NCBI RefSeq assembly: GCF_014117425.1
Contig: NZ_CP059725.1
Location: forward strand, 3,050,001 to 3,114,000
Length of the DNA: 64,000 bases
From: Bartonella sp. HY038
GTDB taxonomy: Bacteria > Pseudomonadota > Alphaproteobacteria > Rhizobiales > Rhizobiaceae
Direction: 5' to 3'
The position numbers and the translations under genes are program-made. Position 1 is the first letter of the stretch. The number at the start of each line of letters is the position of its first letter. The notes beneath the pieces are model-generated. The model did not search any database. It saw nothing but the letters and a program-made list of their open reading frames with translations, and was not told where the DNA came from. This document shows positions 27,664-37,937 of the stretch, piece after piece.

Positions 27664-27774
27664 TTCTTTACCGCCCTTCGTGGCACTTATCCAATAAATA
27701 ATTTTGTTAAAATTGGTTTTTTCCCATCATAAAAGTGTTTATGCTGATAGTAACATTTCTTGACGGATAATAGA

Positions 27775-28347
27775 ATGACAAAACAGCAACAACGCCATGA
27801 AGCATTAGCCAAGCGTGATCGTTTGGCGCTAGATTTACGCCGACAAGCTGCTGAACAATTAGCAAATGAAGCAAATGCGCTTTTGTCACTTATTGATGCA
27901 AGCATTGTCGCCGGCTTTTGGCCAATTGGCAGTGAAATCGACCCAAGACCCTTATTGTTGGTGCTTAAAGAGAAGGGTAAAACCATTTGCCTGCCGGCTA
28001 TAATCGATAGCAAAGCCCGTAAAATGCAATTTCGCCAATTTAGTTGTAAAGATGAATTAATTCCGATGGGCTTTGGCACTATGGGCCCACCTGCAAGCGC
28101 CGCTATTCTTGATCCCGATTTGATTTTGCTACCGCTTGCGGCATTTGATGCTATCGGCAACCGCATTGGTTATGGTGGTGGTTTTTATGACCGGATCATT
28201 GCTGACATGAGATCACGGCAGAAACAACCATTTTTGGTGGGGCTTGCCTTTGATTGCCAAGAGGTGAACTTCATAGCAGCGGAAGACCATGACATTCCTT
28301 TACAAGCACTTTTAACAGAAAAAGGCTTGCGATTATTTAAACAATGA
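27775..28347 (+). CDS. ygfA: 5-formyltetrahydrofolate cyclo-ligase
   Basis: 190 residues. It has the basic N-terminal R-x-x-ALAKRDRLAL, the VAGFWPIGSEIDPRPLL stretch, and the nucleotide-binding motif RIGYGGGFYDR (about residue 135). It turns 5-formyl-THF into 5,10-methenyl-THF using ATP. The ATG at 27775 is used; a TTG five codons upstream is in frame but lacks a ribosome site. In E. coli the gene is co-transcribed with 6S RNA, and the arrangement here is the same. Confidence 0.92.
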   Translation: MTKQQQRHEALAKRDRLALDLRRQAAEQLANEANALLSLIDASIVAGFWPIGSEIDPRPLLLVLKEKGKTICLPAIIDSKARKMQFRQFSCKDELIPMGFGTMGPPASAAILDPDLILLPLAAFDAIGNRIGYGGGFYDRIIADMRSRQKQPFLVGLAFDCQEVNFIAAEDHDIPLQALLTEKGLRLFKQ

Positions 28348-28413
28348 TAGTAAACTATATTATATTTATACTTTATGAAAACCTTGATATCATTTTTTTC
28401 AATTGGAAATTGT

Positions 28414-28869
28414 ATGGCAACGCTCATTATTAAACGCAACTCAAGTATTAATCTAGCGGCGAGCCGTTTTAACATCTATCTTGATGATAAAGTTGTTGGA
28501 AAAATCGGCAATGGTAAAACGGTGGAGCTAGAAGTTGCCGATGGTGATTATGCGTTAAAAATTGGCTTAAATCCTAAATCGAACTGTAGCAATAGCATTG
28601 CAATAACCTTAAAAAGTGATGAGACACGATCCTTTGAAGTGGGCTATCCTAAGGGCATTTTTGCAAAACAGATGCTTAGTTTGCTCTTCCTAATGTTGAT
28701 TATCTTGCCTGGGGCCATAAGTTTTAGCATGCCTCATAAGCCAGCCGGCGCAGGAATTGTGTCGGCGCTAATCGCTATTGTTGGGGTGATTGGCTATTTC
28801 TGGATGCAAAAGAAGCAAAAGGGCATTAAACAAAAATCAGGACTACACCTTAATGAAATGGTTCCTTAA
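28414..28869 (+). CDS. Small membrane protein with a PEGA-like N-terminal domain
   Basis: 151 residues. Residues about 1-80 resemble a small beta domain (IYLDDKVVGKIGNGKTVELEVADGDYALKI), of the kind that presents a P/G-turn binding loop. Two membrane helices follow (about 86-105 and 112-129) and then a basic tail (QKKQKGIKQK). An upstream ATG at 28375 is possible, but GGAAA precedes 28414. The function is unknown. The order ygfA-this gene has no clear operon link (66-base gap). Confidence 0.6.
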   Translation: MATLIIKRNSSINLAASRFNIYLDDKVVGKIGNGKTVELEVADGDYALKIGLNPKSNCSNSIAITLKSDETRSFEVGYPKGIFAKQMLSLLFLMLIILPGAISFSMPHKPAGAGIVSALIAIVGVIGYFWMQKKQKGIKQKSGLHLNEMVP

Positions 28870-29110
28870 TGACCTAAGGTTTAGGTAAGAATTTATCTGC
28901 TACATAATTTTTCATCGCTCGATATATAGCAGGTAGCACAAAATCAGCCGTGAGCTTCAATGGCGTATTATTTAAAAGCAGAAAATATTTTATTGATTTC
29001 TATTACTATATTTGAGCAACATTATAATTGAACATAAAAACATCAAATATTATATTAATAACTATTTTTCATAATAATAGGTGAATATTTTTTTTAGAAA
29101 GAAAAAATCA

Positions 29111-29590
29111 ATGTATTATGCTTTAAATATTTTGTTTTTTCCTTTTATCTTTTTGATAAATATTCCTACTCTATTATTATTTCCTGATGAATTCCTGACC
29201 ATAAATAAATATCAATTTTTCTATTTTTTCATTGGTAATATTGTTAGTTTTTATTTTTATTATAAAAGATATAAAATAATACAAAATCGCATAGGTGACT
29301 TTGGTGAGTTTACTGGATTAATAGATGGTTTATCATTCATTTTAAGTATTTTTTTAGTCGCAATTTTAAGTTATATTCTTCTAAATCTATTTATCAATGG
29401 TAAAACACTTGATGGCTATTATGCGTTCCTTTTTGTTTGGTCAATAATAGGCGGACTATTAGGGTTAATATTATTGTTTATGTTCTATATATGGGCTTTC
29501 ATACCTGTTTTTAGAAAAAATCCGCTTTTAAGAATTATAATATCAATCATCATAGTCGTTTCATTCGGGATATATCTCTTCATAAATTAA
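29111..29590 (+). CDS. Hypothetical membrane protein
   Basis: 159 residues, very A+T-rich, with four hydrophobic segments (about 1-25, 35-50, 70-95 and 110-155). It has no recognised domain. The ATG at 29111 has a purine-rich AGAAAG upstream; a GTG at 29081 would add ten residues (NIFFRKKKS) but lacks a ribosome site. Base use is clearly more A+T-rich than the housekeeping genes nearby, which suggests acquisition or weak selection. Confidence 0.5.
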   Translation: MYYALNILFFPFIFLINIPTLLLFPDEFLTINKYQFFYFFIGNIVSFYFYYKRYKIIQNRIGDFGEFTGLIDGLSFILSIFLVAILSYILLNLFINGKTLDGYYAFLFVWSIIGGLLGLILLFMFYIWAFIPVFRKNPLLRIIISIIIVVSFGIYLFIN

Positions 29591-29670
29591 GTTGTTTCAA
29601 GCGTCTTAATTTGCAGTCAATATAATCTGCTTTGGTTGACTTAATTATTGGAAATATCAAGGAGATAAGG

Positions 29671-30045
29671 ATGAGGTTTGGCATTTGTGTCATTATGTCG
29701 GTGTTGGTTAACTTGGTTTTGTTGCAAAATTCGCAATCAAAAGAAAGTATCGACTATGTTATTCATTCCCATACTATCCATACGTGCCAAACCACCAAGG
29801 ACGGCAGCATTCAAATAAAAAATAGCACTATAGCTATTAGGTTTTTATTGGAAAGCATAAGAAGCGAAACAGCGGTTGATTGCGCTTGTACTTCGGCACT
29901 GCTTAAAGTGTCGATAAAAAACGCAGTCAATGACGAACTCATTGCGACGCAGATTATTACAAATGAAACAAAATATAATACGATAGAAATTAAAGATCGA
30001 GGATATAAGCGCCTCCAGCTAAATATATCCTGTCATGTTAATTAA
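29671..30045 (+). CDS. Small secreted hypothetical protein
   Basis: 124 residues from the ATG at 29671, which has a strong AAGGAG site. The signal peptide (MRFGICVIMSVLVNLVLLQNS) is followed by a small domain with four cysteines (HTCQTT, DCACTS, ISCHV) that could pair in the periplasm. No family recognised. An upstream in-frame start at 29632 is ignored because the ribosome site favours 29671. Confidence 0.55.
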   Translation: MRFGICVIMSVLVNLVLLQNSQSKESIDYVIHSHTIHTCQTTKDGSIQIKNSTIAIRFLLESIRSETAVDCACTSALLKVSIKNAVNDELIATQIITNETKYNTIEIKDRGYKRLQLNISCHVN

Positions 30046-30432
30046 ATATATATTGGATAGGGTAATTTTGCTGTTTGTTTGTGTTTAGCTATTGTGGGGT
30101 AAAATGCAATTTTTACGAATTTTAGTTTTTTACTATATCTTATAATGAGAGATTTTGCTTTTCATCTAGGGCAAGACTTTAAAATCTTATTTAAAGTAAG
30201 CGGCGAGTTGATGGATTTAAATGAAATAAACCGTTAAAACACTGATAAGACATTTAACAATTGCCGGTTGAACTATGTTTATAATCTAATTGGCAGTATA
30301 AAAATTGATCCTATCAATTTATTATTAAATATTTTGAAATATAAAATTAAGCTATATATCTAAGATGGCACAAAATTTATTTTGGCTTCATTTTAAAAGG
30401 TACTTTTGTCCAACAACATCAAGGCTGAGATT
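30046..30432. other. Intergenic region upstream of the SLC13 transporter gene
   Basis: About 390 A+T-rich bases with no gene, no clear hairpin and no repeat that I can support. It presumably holds the transporter promoter. Confidence 0.5.
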
Positions 30433-32265
30433 ATGAGCCAAGATTTAAGCATTGTTCTTATATTATTGGCTCTTGCAGTTGTTATGTTTGCGCTTAATAA
30501 GCCACGCATGGATGCTGTTGCGCTTATTATGATTGGCGCCTTGCCATTAAGTGGCATTTTAACCGTCAACGAGGCGCTATCAGGCTTTTCAGATCCCGCC
30601 GTTATTCTTATTGCCTTGCTTTTTGTGATTGGTGAAGCATTAGCGCGCACGGGCATAGTGCAATATATTGGCGATTGGTTGCTGAAGAAATCAAACTCCA
30701 ATGAAAATCAATTGCTAATATTTTTAATGGTGGCTGTGGCAGGTGTTGGCGCTTTTATGAGCTCAACTGGTGTTGTTGCCATTTTTATTCCGGTTGTTTT
30801 GCGTATTGCTAAACAAACCCATATAGCCGCTGGCCGCTTGATGATGCCGCTAAGCTATGCAGCTTTATTAAGCGGTATGCTCACCCTTGTTGCCACACCA
30901 CCTAATCTTGTCGTCCAAAGCGAACTTGTTCGCCATAACCTTCCTACTTTTAGTTTCTTTTCTTTTACGCCTTTTGGCTTGCCGCTTTTAATCCTTGCCA
31001 TTTTATATATGTTTGTTATCCGTAAATTTTTAGGAACAGAGCAAAAGCCAAAATCAACCTATCAACGCCCGCATATTGCTGATTGGGTTGAGGAGTATCA
31101 GCTTTATCAACGTGAAGCACGTATAAAAATTTTAAAAAACTCGCCACTTATTCGTAAAACATTGGAAGAGCTCGATTTACGCCAAGCCAATGGTGTTAAT
31201 ATTTTGGCAATTGAACGCACCTCCGGTCTTACCAAAAAACTAGTAACACCGCGCCCAGATACGCTTTTATTACAAGATGATATTTTGCTGCTTGATGTGG
31301 TCAATATGCCGGAAAGTGAAACGGTAGCCAGTCTTTGTGGTGCCTATAAGCTTGAACAAATGCGTCTTGCTAGTGGTTATTTTGCCGATAGTACCCAACA
31401 ACTTGGCATGGCGCAAATTATGATACCAGCAAGCTCGGCTTTAATCAATGAAACTGCAGCCAGCGTTAAATTTAGAAAGCGTTTTGATCTTTCCATTGTT
31501 GGCATGAAACGCGCCAACAAAGCTGTAAGTGATAGTGTTGCCGATATGCCGTTTAAAATGGGCGATATTTTATTAGTTATCGGACCATGGCGCAATATTC
31601 GCCGCCTTGCGAATTACGGCAATGATATTGTTGTTTTGGATTTACCTGAAGAAATTGATGATGCAACCCCAGCACCTACCCGTGCGCCTTATGCGCTTAT
31701 CGGTCTTGGTGTGATGATTGTTTTAATGGTTAGCGGTATTATCCCCAATGTGTTGGCAGCCTTATTGGTTTGTCTATTTTTGGGGTTAACACGGTGTATT
31801 GATTTTGATGCCGCCTATCGCTCAATTCACTGGCAAAGTCTTGTTTTAATTGCAGGCATGTTGCCTTTCTCACTCGCTTTACAAAAAACTGGCGGTATTA
31901 CTTTAGCAACCGATTTTGTGCTTTCTCTTGCCGGGCAAAGCGAACCAAGGGTGTTACTAGCAAGCTTATTTATTGTTACAGCTATATTGGGGCTGTTTAT
32001 ATCGAATACAGCAACCGCCGTTCTTATGGCACCTGTTGCCATTAGCCTTGCTCAGCAAATGGGTGTGTCGCCCTTGCCCTTTGCTATGACGGTTGCTCTT
32101 GCTGCTTCCACCGCCTTTATAACGCCCGTATCATCACCAGTAAATGCTTTGGTGCAAGGGCCAGGTAATTTCCGCTTTATTGACTTTGTAAAATTTGGCG
32201 TGCCTTTTTCATTATTAACAATGTTGGTAACCCTTATCCTTGTGCCAATATTATTGCCATTTTAG
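30433..32265 (+). CDS. SLC13-family permease with TrkA-C domains
   Basis: 610 residues. Two sets of membrane helices (about 1-200 and 420-610) flank a cytoplasmic insert (about 210-410) with two TrkA-C-like domains (NGVNILAIERTSGLTKKLVTPR; DLSIVGMKRANKAVSD ... GDILLVIGPW). The transport motifs are MSSTGVVAIFIPVV, ATPPNLVVQSELV in the first half and ISNTATAVLMAPVA, TPVSSPVNALVQGPGN in the second, the paired SN(A)T/NP-type signatures of SLC13/DASS carriers. These move di/tricarboxylates or sulfate with sodium; the substrate is not evident. The ATG at 30433 is chosen over a TTG at 30406. Confidence 0.82.
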   Translation: MSQDLSIVLILLALAVVMFALNKPRMDAVALIMIGALPLSGILTVNEALSGFSDPAVILIALLFVIGEALARTGIVQYIGDWLLKKSNSNENQLLIFLMVAVAGVGAFMSSTGVVAIFIPVVLRIAKQTHIAAGRLMMPLSYAALLSGMLTLVATPPNLVVQSELVRHNLPTFSFFSFTPFGLPLLILAILYMFVIRKFLGTEQKPKSTYQRPHIADWVEEYQLYQREARIKILKNSPLIRKTLEELDLRQANGVNILAIERTSGLTKKLVTPRPDTLLLQDDILLLDVVNMPESETVASLCGAYKLEQMRLASGYFADSTQQLGMAQIMIPASSALINETAASVKFRKRFDLSIVGMKRANKAVSDSVADMPFKMGDILLVIGPWRNIRRLANYGNDIVVLDLPEEIDDATPAPTRAPYALIGLGVMIVLMVSGIIPNVLAALLVCLFLGLTRCIDFDAAYRSIHWQSLVLIAGMLPFSLALQKTGGITLATDFVLSLAGQSEPRVLLASLFIVTAILGLFISNTATAVLMAPVAISLAQQMGVSPLPFAMTVALAASTAFITPVSSPVNALVQGPGNFRFIDFVKFGVPFSLLTMLVTLILVPILLPF

Positions 32266-32304
32266 CCAAAATTTTAGCTCTATGCAAAAAGACAAGAGTA
32301 AACC

Positions 32305-32787
32305 ATGCATTGGACGATAAGCCGCAAAGACCTATACGATATTGATGATAGCCTTGATTTGGGTGCCCTTTATTTTGGATTACAAAACGGCTTTATTGGG
32401 GTTAAAGACCTAAGGGCTTATATTATTCAAAGCCTTAATGAAAAAAGTGAAAATATACTTTACGATCTCATAGCGCAAGATCATGATTTTAATTTTGTTG
32501 CTAGTCTCAAAAAGCTAATACCCAATTATAATGAACTACTAGCAAAAAAATGTTGGATATATATTTTTCTAAAATACTTATTGAAATATGAGACGATGTT
32601 TGATGATCCTTATCAAGAAATAGAAAGCTTTTCCGCCAATTTAGATTATCCGCAAATATTAAGTCCGCTCATCCGCTATACGCCATTGCCAGAAGGTGCG
32701 ATTGGCGGCATTGAAGAAATGAAGAAATATTGGCAAAACCTTATCTGCGAGCTTGAAGATCAAAACTTTAACCTGACGCGCATATAG
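32305..32787 (+). CDS. Small cytosolic hypothetical protein, possibly DUF2247-like
   Basis: 160 residues, no signal or membrane segment, rich in acidic and aromatic residues. The start W-x-x-x-x-x-DLYDID, GLQNGFIGVKDL and the late motif LDYPQILSPLIRYTPLPEG recall the uncharacterised DUF2247 family, from memory and without a search. It follows the SLC13 gene by 39 bases on the same strand but has no evident link to transport. Small acidic orphan proteins of this sort are often immunity proteins; that is a guess. Confidence 0.5.
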   Translation: MHWTISRKDLYDIDDSLDLGALYFGLQNGFIGVKDLRAYIIQSLNEKSENILYDLIAQDHDFNFVASLKKLIPNYNELLAKKCWIYIFLKYLLKYETMFDDPYQEIESFSANLDYPQILSPLIRYTPLPEGAIGGIEEMKKYWQNLICELEDQNFNLTRI

Positions 32788-33076
32788 TGACAAAATGGGT
32801 TTAAACCAACAACACTCAAAATTGTAACAAATCCGGCATTTTCTGCGTTGTGTTTATGTCTTGCTCTGATATAACCAATTCATCGGTATAGCAGCCTATC
32901 AACAGAATATGATGGGGCTTTCGCTTTGTTTTCTTAAATTTTTTCTTGAAACAAAGCATTTTAAAAGGCAAATTATTGCAATATTTTTGCAGATGAAACT
33001 AAATATAGTTTTAAAAAACACTATATTTATCATAAAGCGGAAAAATCATTTTTCGCCCAAGGAGGCATTAAAGAGA
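32788..33076. other. Region upstream of cobS
   Basis: About 290 bases. An open frame continues upstream of cobS from 32909, but it is Lys/Ile/Phe-rich and unlike CobS, so I regard it as noncoding leader and promoter. GGAGG occurs 11 bases before the chosen cobS start. Confidence 0.45.
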
Positions 33077-34066
33077 ATGAAAGAGGATAATCAATCGACC
33101 ATGCACTTGCCTGACATTACTGTGTCTGCCCGTGATGTATTCGGCATTGATACAGATATGCAAGTGCCAGCATTTTCACAAGGCAATGATTATGTGCCAC
33201 AGAGTGATCCTGATTATCTTTTCGATCGCCAAACAACTCTTGCCATTCTAGCCGGTTTTGCCTTTAATCGCCGTGTTATGGTTTCTGGCTATCACGGTAC
33301 TGGTAAATCCACCCATATTGAGCAAGTTGCTGCCCGCCTTAATTGGCCCTGCGTGCGTATTAATCTAGATAGCCATGTCAGCCGTATTGACCTTGTTGGT
33401 AAGGATGCCATTGTTGTTAAAGATGGCAAACAAATAACCGAGTTTAAAGATGGCATCTTACCTTGGGCATACCAGCATAATGTTGCCTTGGTTTTTGATG
33501 AATATGATGCAGGTCGCCCTGATGTGATGTTTGTTATCCAACGTGTGCTTGAATCCTCTGGCCGCTTGACCTTGCTTGATCAAAGCCGCGTCATTGCCCC
33601 TCATCCAGCATTTCGACTTTTTGCAACGGCAAATACTGTTGGGCTTGGCGATACAACCGGTCTTTATCACGGTACGCAGCAAATCAATCAGGCGCAAATG
33701 GATCGTTGGTCAATCGTCACCACCTTGAATTATTTGCCCCATGATAATGAAGTGGCAATTGTTCTTGCAAAGGCGAAACATTTCAAAACCCAAGCCGATG
33801 GCCGCGATATTATCAGCCGCATGGTGCGCGTTGCTGATCTCACCCGCCAAGCCTTTATTAATGGCGATTTATCAACAGTAATGAGCCCAAGAACGGTTAT
33901 TACTTGGGCAGAAAACGCTGAAATTTTCAAAGATATTGGTTTTGCTTTCCGCCTTACCTTCTTAAATAAATGTGATGAACTTGAACGCTCAATTGTTGCA
34001 GAGTTCTATCAACGTGCCTTTGGCGAAGATCTTCCAGACTCGATCGTCAATACCGTTTTTGCATAA
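33077..34066 (+). CDS. cobS: CobS-like AAA+ ATPase (cobaltochelatase subunit type)
   Basis: 329 residues from the ATG at 33077, the usual CobS length; a long frame upstream lacks family similarity. It starts [24 protein letters not shown], then Walker [10 protein letters not shown] (71-79), Walker [10 protein letters not shown] (about 138) and the sensor region [23 protein letters not shown]. In B12 makers CobS forms a ring with CobT that drives cobalt insertion by CobN. Here only cobS and cobT are present; several relatives keep this pair without a B12 pathway, so the client protein may differ. Confidence 0.9.
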   Translation: MKEDNQSTMHLPDITVSARDVFGIDTDMQVPAFSQGNDYVPQSDPDYLFDRQTTLAILAGFAFNRRVMVSGYHGTGKSTHIEQVAARLNWPCVRINLDSHVSRIDLVGKDAIVVKDGKQITEFKDGILPWAYQHNVALVFDEYDAGRPDVMFVIQRVLESSGRLTLLDQSRVIAPHPAFRLFATANTVGLGDTTGLYHGTQQINQAQMDRWSIVTTLNYLPHDNEVAIVLAKAKHFKTQADGRDIISRMVRVADLTRQAFINGDLSTVMSPRTVITWAENAEIFKDIGFAFRLTFLNKCDELERSIVAEFYQRAFGEDLPDSIVNTVFA

Positions 34067-34159
34067 AACAGTGACAGGCAAAGGGGCTTGTTAAATCAAG
34101 CTCCTTAAGATTTTTAGCTTTATAAGCCTTTGTTTAAGAATAGAGAAAAGCGCAGAACC

Positions 34160-36043
34160 ATGGCAGCACAACCGGGAGATAATAGCCGCGACAATAGGAC
34201 AAAACCTGTTGATAGTGAGCCATTCAAGCGTGCGATTAGCGCAACAATGCGTGCTGTTGCCGCCGACCGTGAACTTAATGTGACCTTCACCAATGATCGC
34301 CCTTCATTAAGTGGCGACACTGCGCGGCTGCCAGATTTATCCCGCCGCCCAACAATGCGTGATATTGCCGTTACACGTGGCCTTGGTGACTCTATGTCCT
34401 TGCGCAAAGCTTGGCATAATGCTTCCATTCATGCAAAATTAGCCCCTGAAGGTAATGATGCTCGCGCTATTTATGACGCGGTTGAACAAGCCCGTATTGA
34501 ATCCATCGGCGCGCGAATGATGGATGGCATGGCAGATAATCTTGATGCTATGCTTGGCGAGCGTTATGCGCGGGCTAATTACAAAGATATTGAATCCCAA
34601 GATGATGCGCCGCTTGCTGAAGCGCTTTCTTTGATGGTGCGTGAAAAATTAACTGGTCGCAAAGCCCCTGTTGAAGCTGGCTCATTGGTTGATCTATGGC
34701 GCGACTGGGTGGAGGCGCGTGCCGGTAAAAACCTTGAAAATTTAACCGATAAGCTCAACGATCAAAATGCTTTTGCGCGTGCTATCCGTGATATGCTAAC
34801 CGCAATGGAGCTTGGTGAAGAATTACGCGATGATCCAAATCCTGAAGAAGATGGCGATGAGGAAGATCAAAGCCAATCAGACGAGAATCAAGAAGGCGAA
34901 GCCGATAATCCTGAAAATGCCGAAAGTGGTGAAAGCGAAAATGCCGAACAAGGCTCGGAAGAGACCGAAGACGGCGAAATGGAAGCTGCTGATTATTCTG
35001 ATGAACAAGCATCGGAAACTGAAGATCTTGATTCTGAAATGCAACCAGGTGAAACAAGGCGTCCACAAAATGCTTTGGCTGATCTTGAGCATTTGGGCGA
35101 TTATAAGGTTTTCACGCGCGAATTTGATGAAACGGTGGAAGCCAATGAGCTTTGCGATGAGGAAGAGCTTGATAAGTTACGCGCCCATTTAGACAAGCAA
35201 TTGGCCAATTTGCAAGGGGTGGTTGGCAGACTTGCCAACCGCTTGCAACGGCGCTTAATGGCCGCACAAAACCGTTCATGGGATTTTGATCTTGAAGAAG
35301 GTTATCTTGATACAGCACGCTTGACCCGCTTGGTTATTGATCCTGCCCAACCGCTTTCTTTCAAGCGTGAGCGTGATACAGAGTTTCGCGATACGGTTGT
35401 CACCCTGCTCTTGGATAATTCTGGTTCCATGCGCGGTCGTCCAATTACGGTTGCTGCAACCTGTACGGATATTCTTGCTCGCACCTTAGAGCGGTGCGGC
35501 GTTAAAGTTGAAATATTGGGCTTTACCACCAAAGCATGGCGTGGCGGCCAGTCACGCGAAGCATGGTTACAACGCGGCAAGCCAGCAAATCCGGGTCGCT
35601 TAAATGATTTGCGCCACATCATCTATAAAAGCGCTGATACACCTTGGCGCCGTGCAAGGCGCAATCTCGGCTTGATGATGCGTGAAGGCTTGCTCAAAGA
35701 AAATATTGATGGTGAAGCACTTGTTTGGGCGCATCAACGTTTATTGGCACGCAGTGAACATAGACGCATTTTAATGATGATTTCTGATGGTGCACCTGTT
35801 GACGATTCAACCCTTTCGGTTAATCCGGGTAATTTTTTAGAAAAACATTTGCGCGGTGTGATTGAAGAGATTGAAACACGCTCGCCTATCGAGCTTATCG
35901 CCATTGGTATCGGACATGATGTGACGCGTTACTATCGCCGTGCTGTTACTATTGTTGATGCAGAAGAGCTTGCTGGTGCAATTACCGAGCAATTAGCAGC
36001 ATTATTTGATGAAAATGGCGATAAAAAACGTAGCAAACGCTAA
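34160..36043 (+). CDS. cobT: CobT-like VWA protein (cobaltochelatase subunit type)
   Basis: 627 residues. It has an N-terminal domain ([18 protein letters not shown]...), a very acidic low-complexity linker (about 217-300, almost all Glu/Asp/Ser/Asn), then a helical part and a VWA domain with the MIDAS motif D419-N-S421-G-S423 ([11 protein letters not shown]) and [12 protein letters not shown] near the end. It pairs with the CobS AAA+ ring like MoxR/VWA systems that remodel a metallo-enzyme. It lies 93 bases after cobS on the same strand, so the two are likely co-transcribed. Confidence 0.9.
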   Translation: MAAQPGDNSRDNRTKPVDSEPFKRAISATMRAVAADRELNVTFTNDRPSLSGDTARLPDLSRRPTMRDIAVTRGLGDSMSLRKAWHNASIHAKLAPEGNDARAIYDAVEQARIESIGARMMDGMADNLDAMLGERYARANYKDIESQDDAPLAEALSLMVREKLTGRKAPVEAGSLVDLWRDWVEARAGKNLENLTDKLNDQNAFARAIRDMLTAMELGEELRDDPNPEEDGDEEDQSQSDENQEGEADNPENAESGESENAEQGSEETEDGEMEAADYSDEQASETEDLDSEMQPGETRRPQNALADLEHLGDYKVFTREFDETVEANELCDEEELDKLRAHLDKQLANLQGVVGRLANRLQRRLMAAQNRSWDFDLEEGYLDTARLTRLVIDPAQPLSFKRERDTEFRDTVVTLLLDNSGSMRGRPITVAATCTDILARTLERCGVKVEILGFTTKAWRGGQSREAWLQRGKPANPGRLNDLRHIIYKSADTPWRRARRNLGLMMREGLLKENIDGEALVWAHQRLLARSEHRRILMMISDGAPVDDSTLSVNPGNFLEKHLRGVIEEIETRSPIELIAIGIGHDVTRYYRRAVTIVDAEELAGAITEQLAALFDENGDKKRSKR

Positions 36044-36089
36044 TAGCAATTGATCTTTATAAACCAGTACTAACCTAAGAATAATGCTA

Positions 36090-36144
36090 AAACATCTGAA
36101 GGTTTATATTTTATATATTTAAAATATAGATTAAGCAGATGTTT
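36090..36144. terminator. Two-tier hairpin after cobT
   Basis: Outer arms AAACATCTG (36090-36098) / CAGATGTTT (36136-36144) and inner arms TATATTTTA (36105-36113) / TAAAATATA (36120-36128). It lies between the convergent cobT and the 36180-36788 gene, a fitting place for a terminator, but it lacks a G+C-rich stem and T-run. Confidence 0.4.
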
Positions 36145-36179
36145 GGCATCATATCTAAAATAAAGCATTTATAAGATCA

Positions 36180-36788
36180 CTAAATCTCACCAGCTTTATA
36201 GCGATAATAGGTCGCAAATTCCTCATCACTAATATCTATATGCATATTAAAAGCCATAGATTTTTCCTCCGCTGCATCTGAATATTCTTCAGCCCATAAA
36301 ACTTCGCCCTCAACAACCCCTTCAATAAAGCAAGAAAGTGTAATAGCTGCATTTTTAAAATAAATTTGCTGATCATCAATATAAGGAAATTCACCCAGTT
36401 CTTTTATTAATCTATCTACAACATTTTTAGGATCATCTTTAAAAATATTGATGTCTTTATAATAAATATCAATAGATTTATCATTAGCGCCAATTTCGAC
36501 TAACTTATTATCTTTATAGCAAGCAAAAATGCAGTTACCGTAATAATAAGTGATTAAAGTATAATCAAAGTTCTTCATTGCAACTAATATGCTCTCATAA
36601 CGTTTCCTTTGATCCAAATCTTTTGCTTTTTTTATTTGTTCTTCCCAATAAGAACGATCACCCGTTCGATCAATACTGCGAAAACTACCATAGACCTCTT
36701 GTAAGGCAAAATTATCTTCCGAAGCGCTATTAAACCTTAAAGATCCCAAGCCTATCAGGGGTTGAATCGTATAATCATGTTTTGACAT
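36180..36788 (-). CDS. Hypothetical cytosolic protein, immunity-like
   Basis: 202 residues, acidic, no signal or membrane part. The opening IQPLIGLGSLRFNSASEDNF follows the G-x-G-x-(L/I)-x-F-x-x-x-x-x-(D/E)-x pattern common in small immunity-type proteins and broadly recalls the central motif of the 20469-21413 protein. GGAG precedes the ATG. No toxin gene is adjacent. Function unknown; the immunity idea is only inferred from style and isolation. Confidence 0.55.
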   Translation of the reverse strand: MSKHDYTIQPLIGLGSLRFNSASEDNFALQEVYGSFRSIDRTGDRSYWEEQIKKAKDLDQRKRYESILVAMKNFDYTLITYYYGNCIFACYKDNKLVEIGANDKSIDIYYKDINIFKDDPKNVVDRLIKELGEFPYIDDQQIYFKNAAITLSCFIEGVVEGEVLWAEEYSDAAEEKSMAFNMHIDISDEEFATYYRYKAGEI

Positions 36789-36972
36789 TCACCATCTCCC
36801 GCAAAACCAATTTTGTCTGATTCCAACAACTATATAATGTTAGGTAAAAATTATATCAAAATCATAATATTTCAAAGTTGAAGTTATATAAATATGATAA
36901 TAATCTAGTATTCGTACAAATTTTATTGTTATCTAAAATATTAGCAAAAATTTTTAAATTTAAGGAAGTCTT

Positions 36973-37896
36973 ATGCGGAAAAATTTTAATAGTTTTAATG
37001 TCTTTTTTACATCATTAATATTTATGCTTGCTATCATAATTTTCAATGATTTTTCGACATTGTTTTATTCTTATTATAGTGGTGGCACGGATGGCTTTAG
37101 GCAATTGATAGAAACAATAGCTGCGTTTGTGGTGGCAATAGCCATTATATCCGGCTCAGCTGCACTTTCTTTCAAGAAATTTAAATTAATTAAAATAACA
37201 TACGTCATCATTGGCTTTATGATCCAATTCGCTTTAATTTTAGCCATTGCCAAGTTAGGACTAATCCACGTCACAACTCCGCCAGAGGCCATGACTTTTG
37301 GCACAATTGAAACCCCAATGTCATTTTTTTTGAAATGCCAGCGTAATGTACTTATAGCAACGATTGCGGTGATAATTATTTTGAAATGGCTGTTTGATAA
37401 GGATTTTAAAAAATTATTTATTATTGATAAAGAAAAAGCAGATTTTGTTTATTATGCACTATTTTTCTTTCTTTTTATTATTGTCAATGCCTGTTTCAGC
37501 TTTGCAACCCAAATGCTATCTCACATAGCTTATAATCAGATAGGATATATGCGTATTCAGGATTTATCGATTAAAGTTCTCATTGACACATTAAGTGATA
37601 TGAGTGTTATATTTATCGGTTTGGCAGTTATCTTTATTTTAAATTATAAAAAGCAATTGTCATTTAAAAACTTTATGTATTTGGCTACTTTGGTTAACTT
37701 GGTCACGATAATTTGGCTTTTTGTTTCTTATTTAGGTCATAACCCAAATGCGGTAATGGATGTAGTTTATGCTCTATCAACCATCATTCACGTGGCAGCT
37801 GTTACTTTTATTTATACGTCAAGCCAACTGCTTTGCCTTTGGATCGTAATTAATATTTTGAATAAATATTATCCAAAAATAGGCCATTTGGATTAA
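36973..37896 (+). CDS. Hypothetical polytopic membrane protein
   Basis: 307 residues with about eight hydrophobic helices (for example SLIFMLAIIIFNDF, AAFVVAIAIISGSAAL, YVIIGFMIQFALILAIA, ALFFFLFIIVNACFSF, VIFIGLAVIFIL). No transporter or enzyme motif recognised. AAGGAAG lies just before the ATG. It is followed 41 bases later by the ankyrin-type gene, perhaps in one transcript. A+T content is higher than in the neighbouring cobST genes. Confidence 0.55.
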   Translation: MRKNFNSFNVFFTSLIFMLAIIIFNDFSTLFYSYYSGGTDGFRQLIETIAAFVVAIAIISGSAALSFKKFKLIKITYVIIGFMIQFALILAIAKLGLIHVTTPPEAMTFGTIETPMSFFLKCQRNVLIATIAVIIILKWLFDKDFKKLFIIDKEKADFVYYALFFFLFIIVNACFSFATQMLSHIAYNQIGYMRIQDLSIKVLIDTLSDMSVIFIGLAVIFILNYKKQLSFKNFMYLATLVNLVTIIWLFVSYLGHNPNAVMDVVYALSTIIHVAAVTFIYTSSQLLCLWIVINILNKYYPKIGHLD

Positions 37897-37937
37897 AATT
37901 CAATGATGTAGCAGCTGCAAATCGGGGTATCTTAAAG

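Noticed and set aside
32909..33076. 56-codon extension of CobS
   Set aside because: Lys/Ile/Phe-rich and not CobS-like; the ATG at 33077 gives the normal length.
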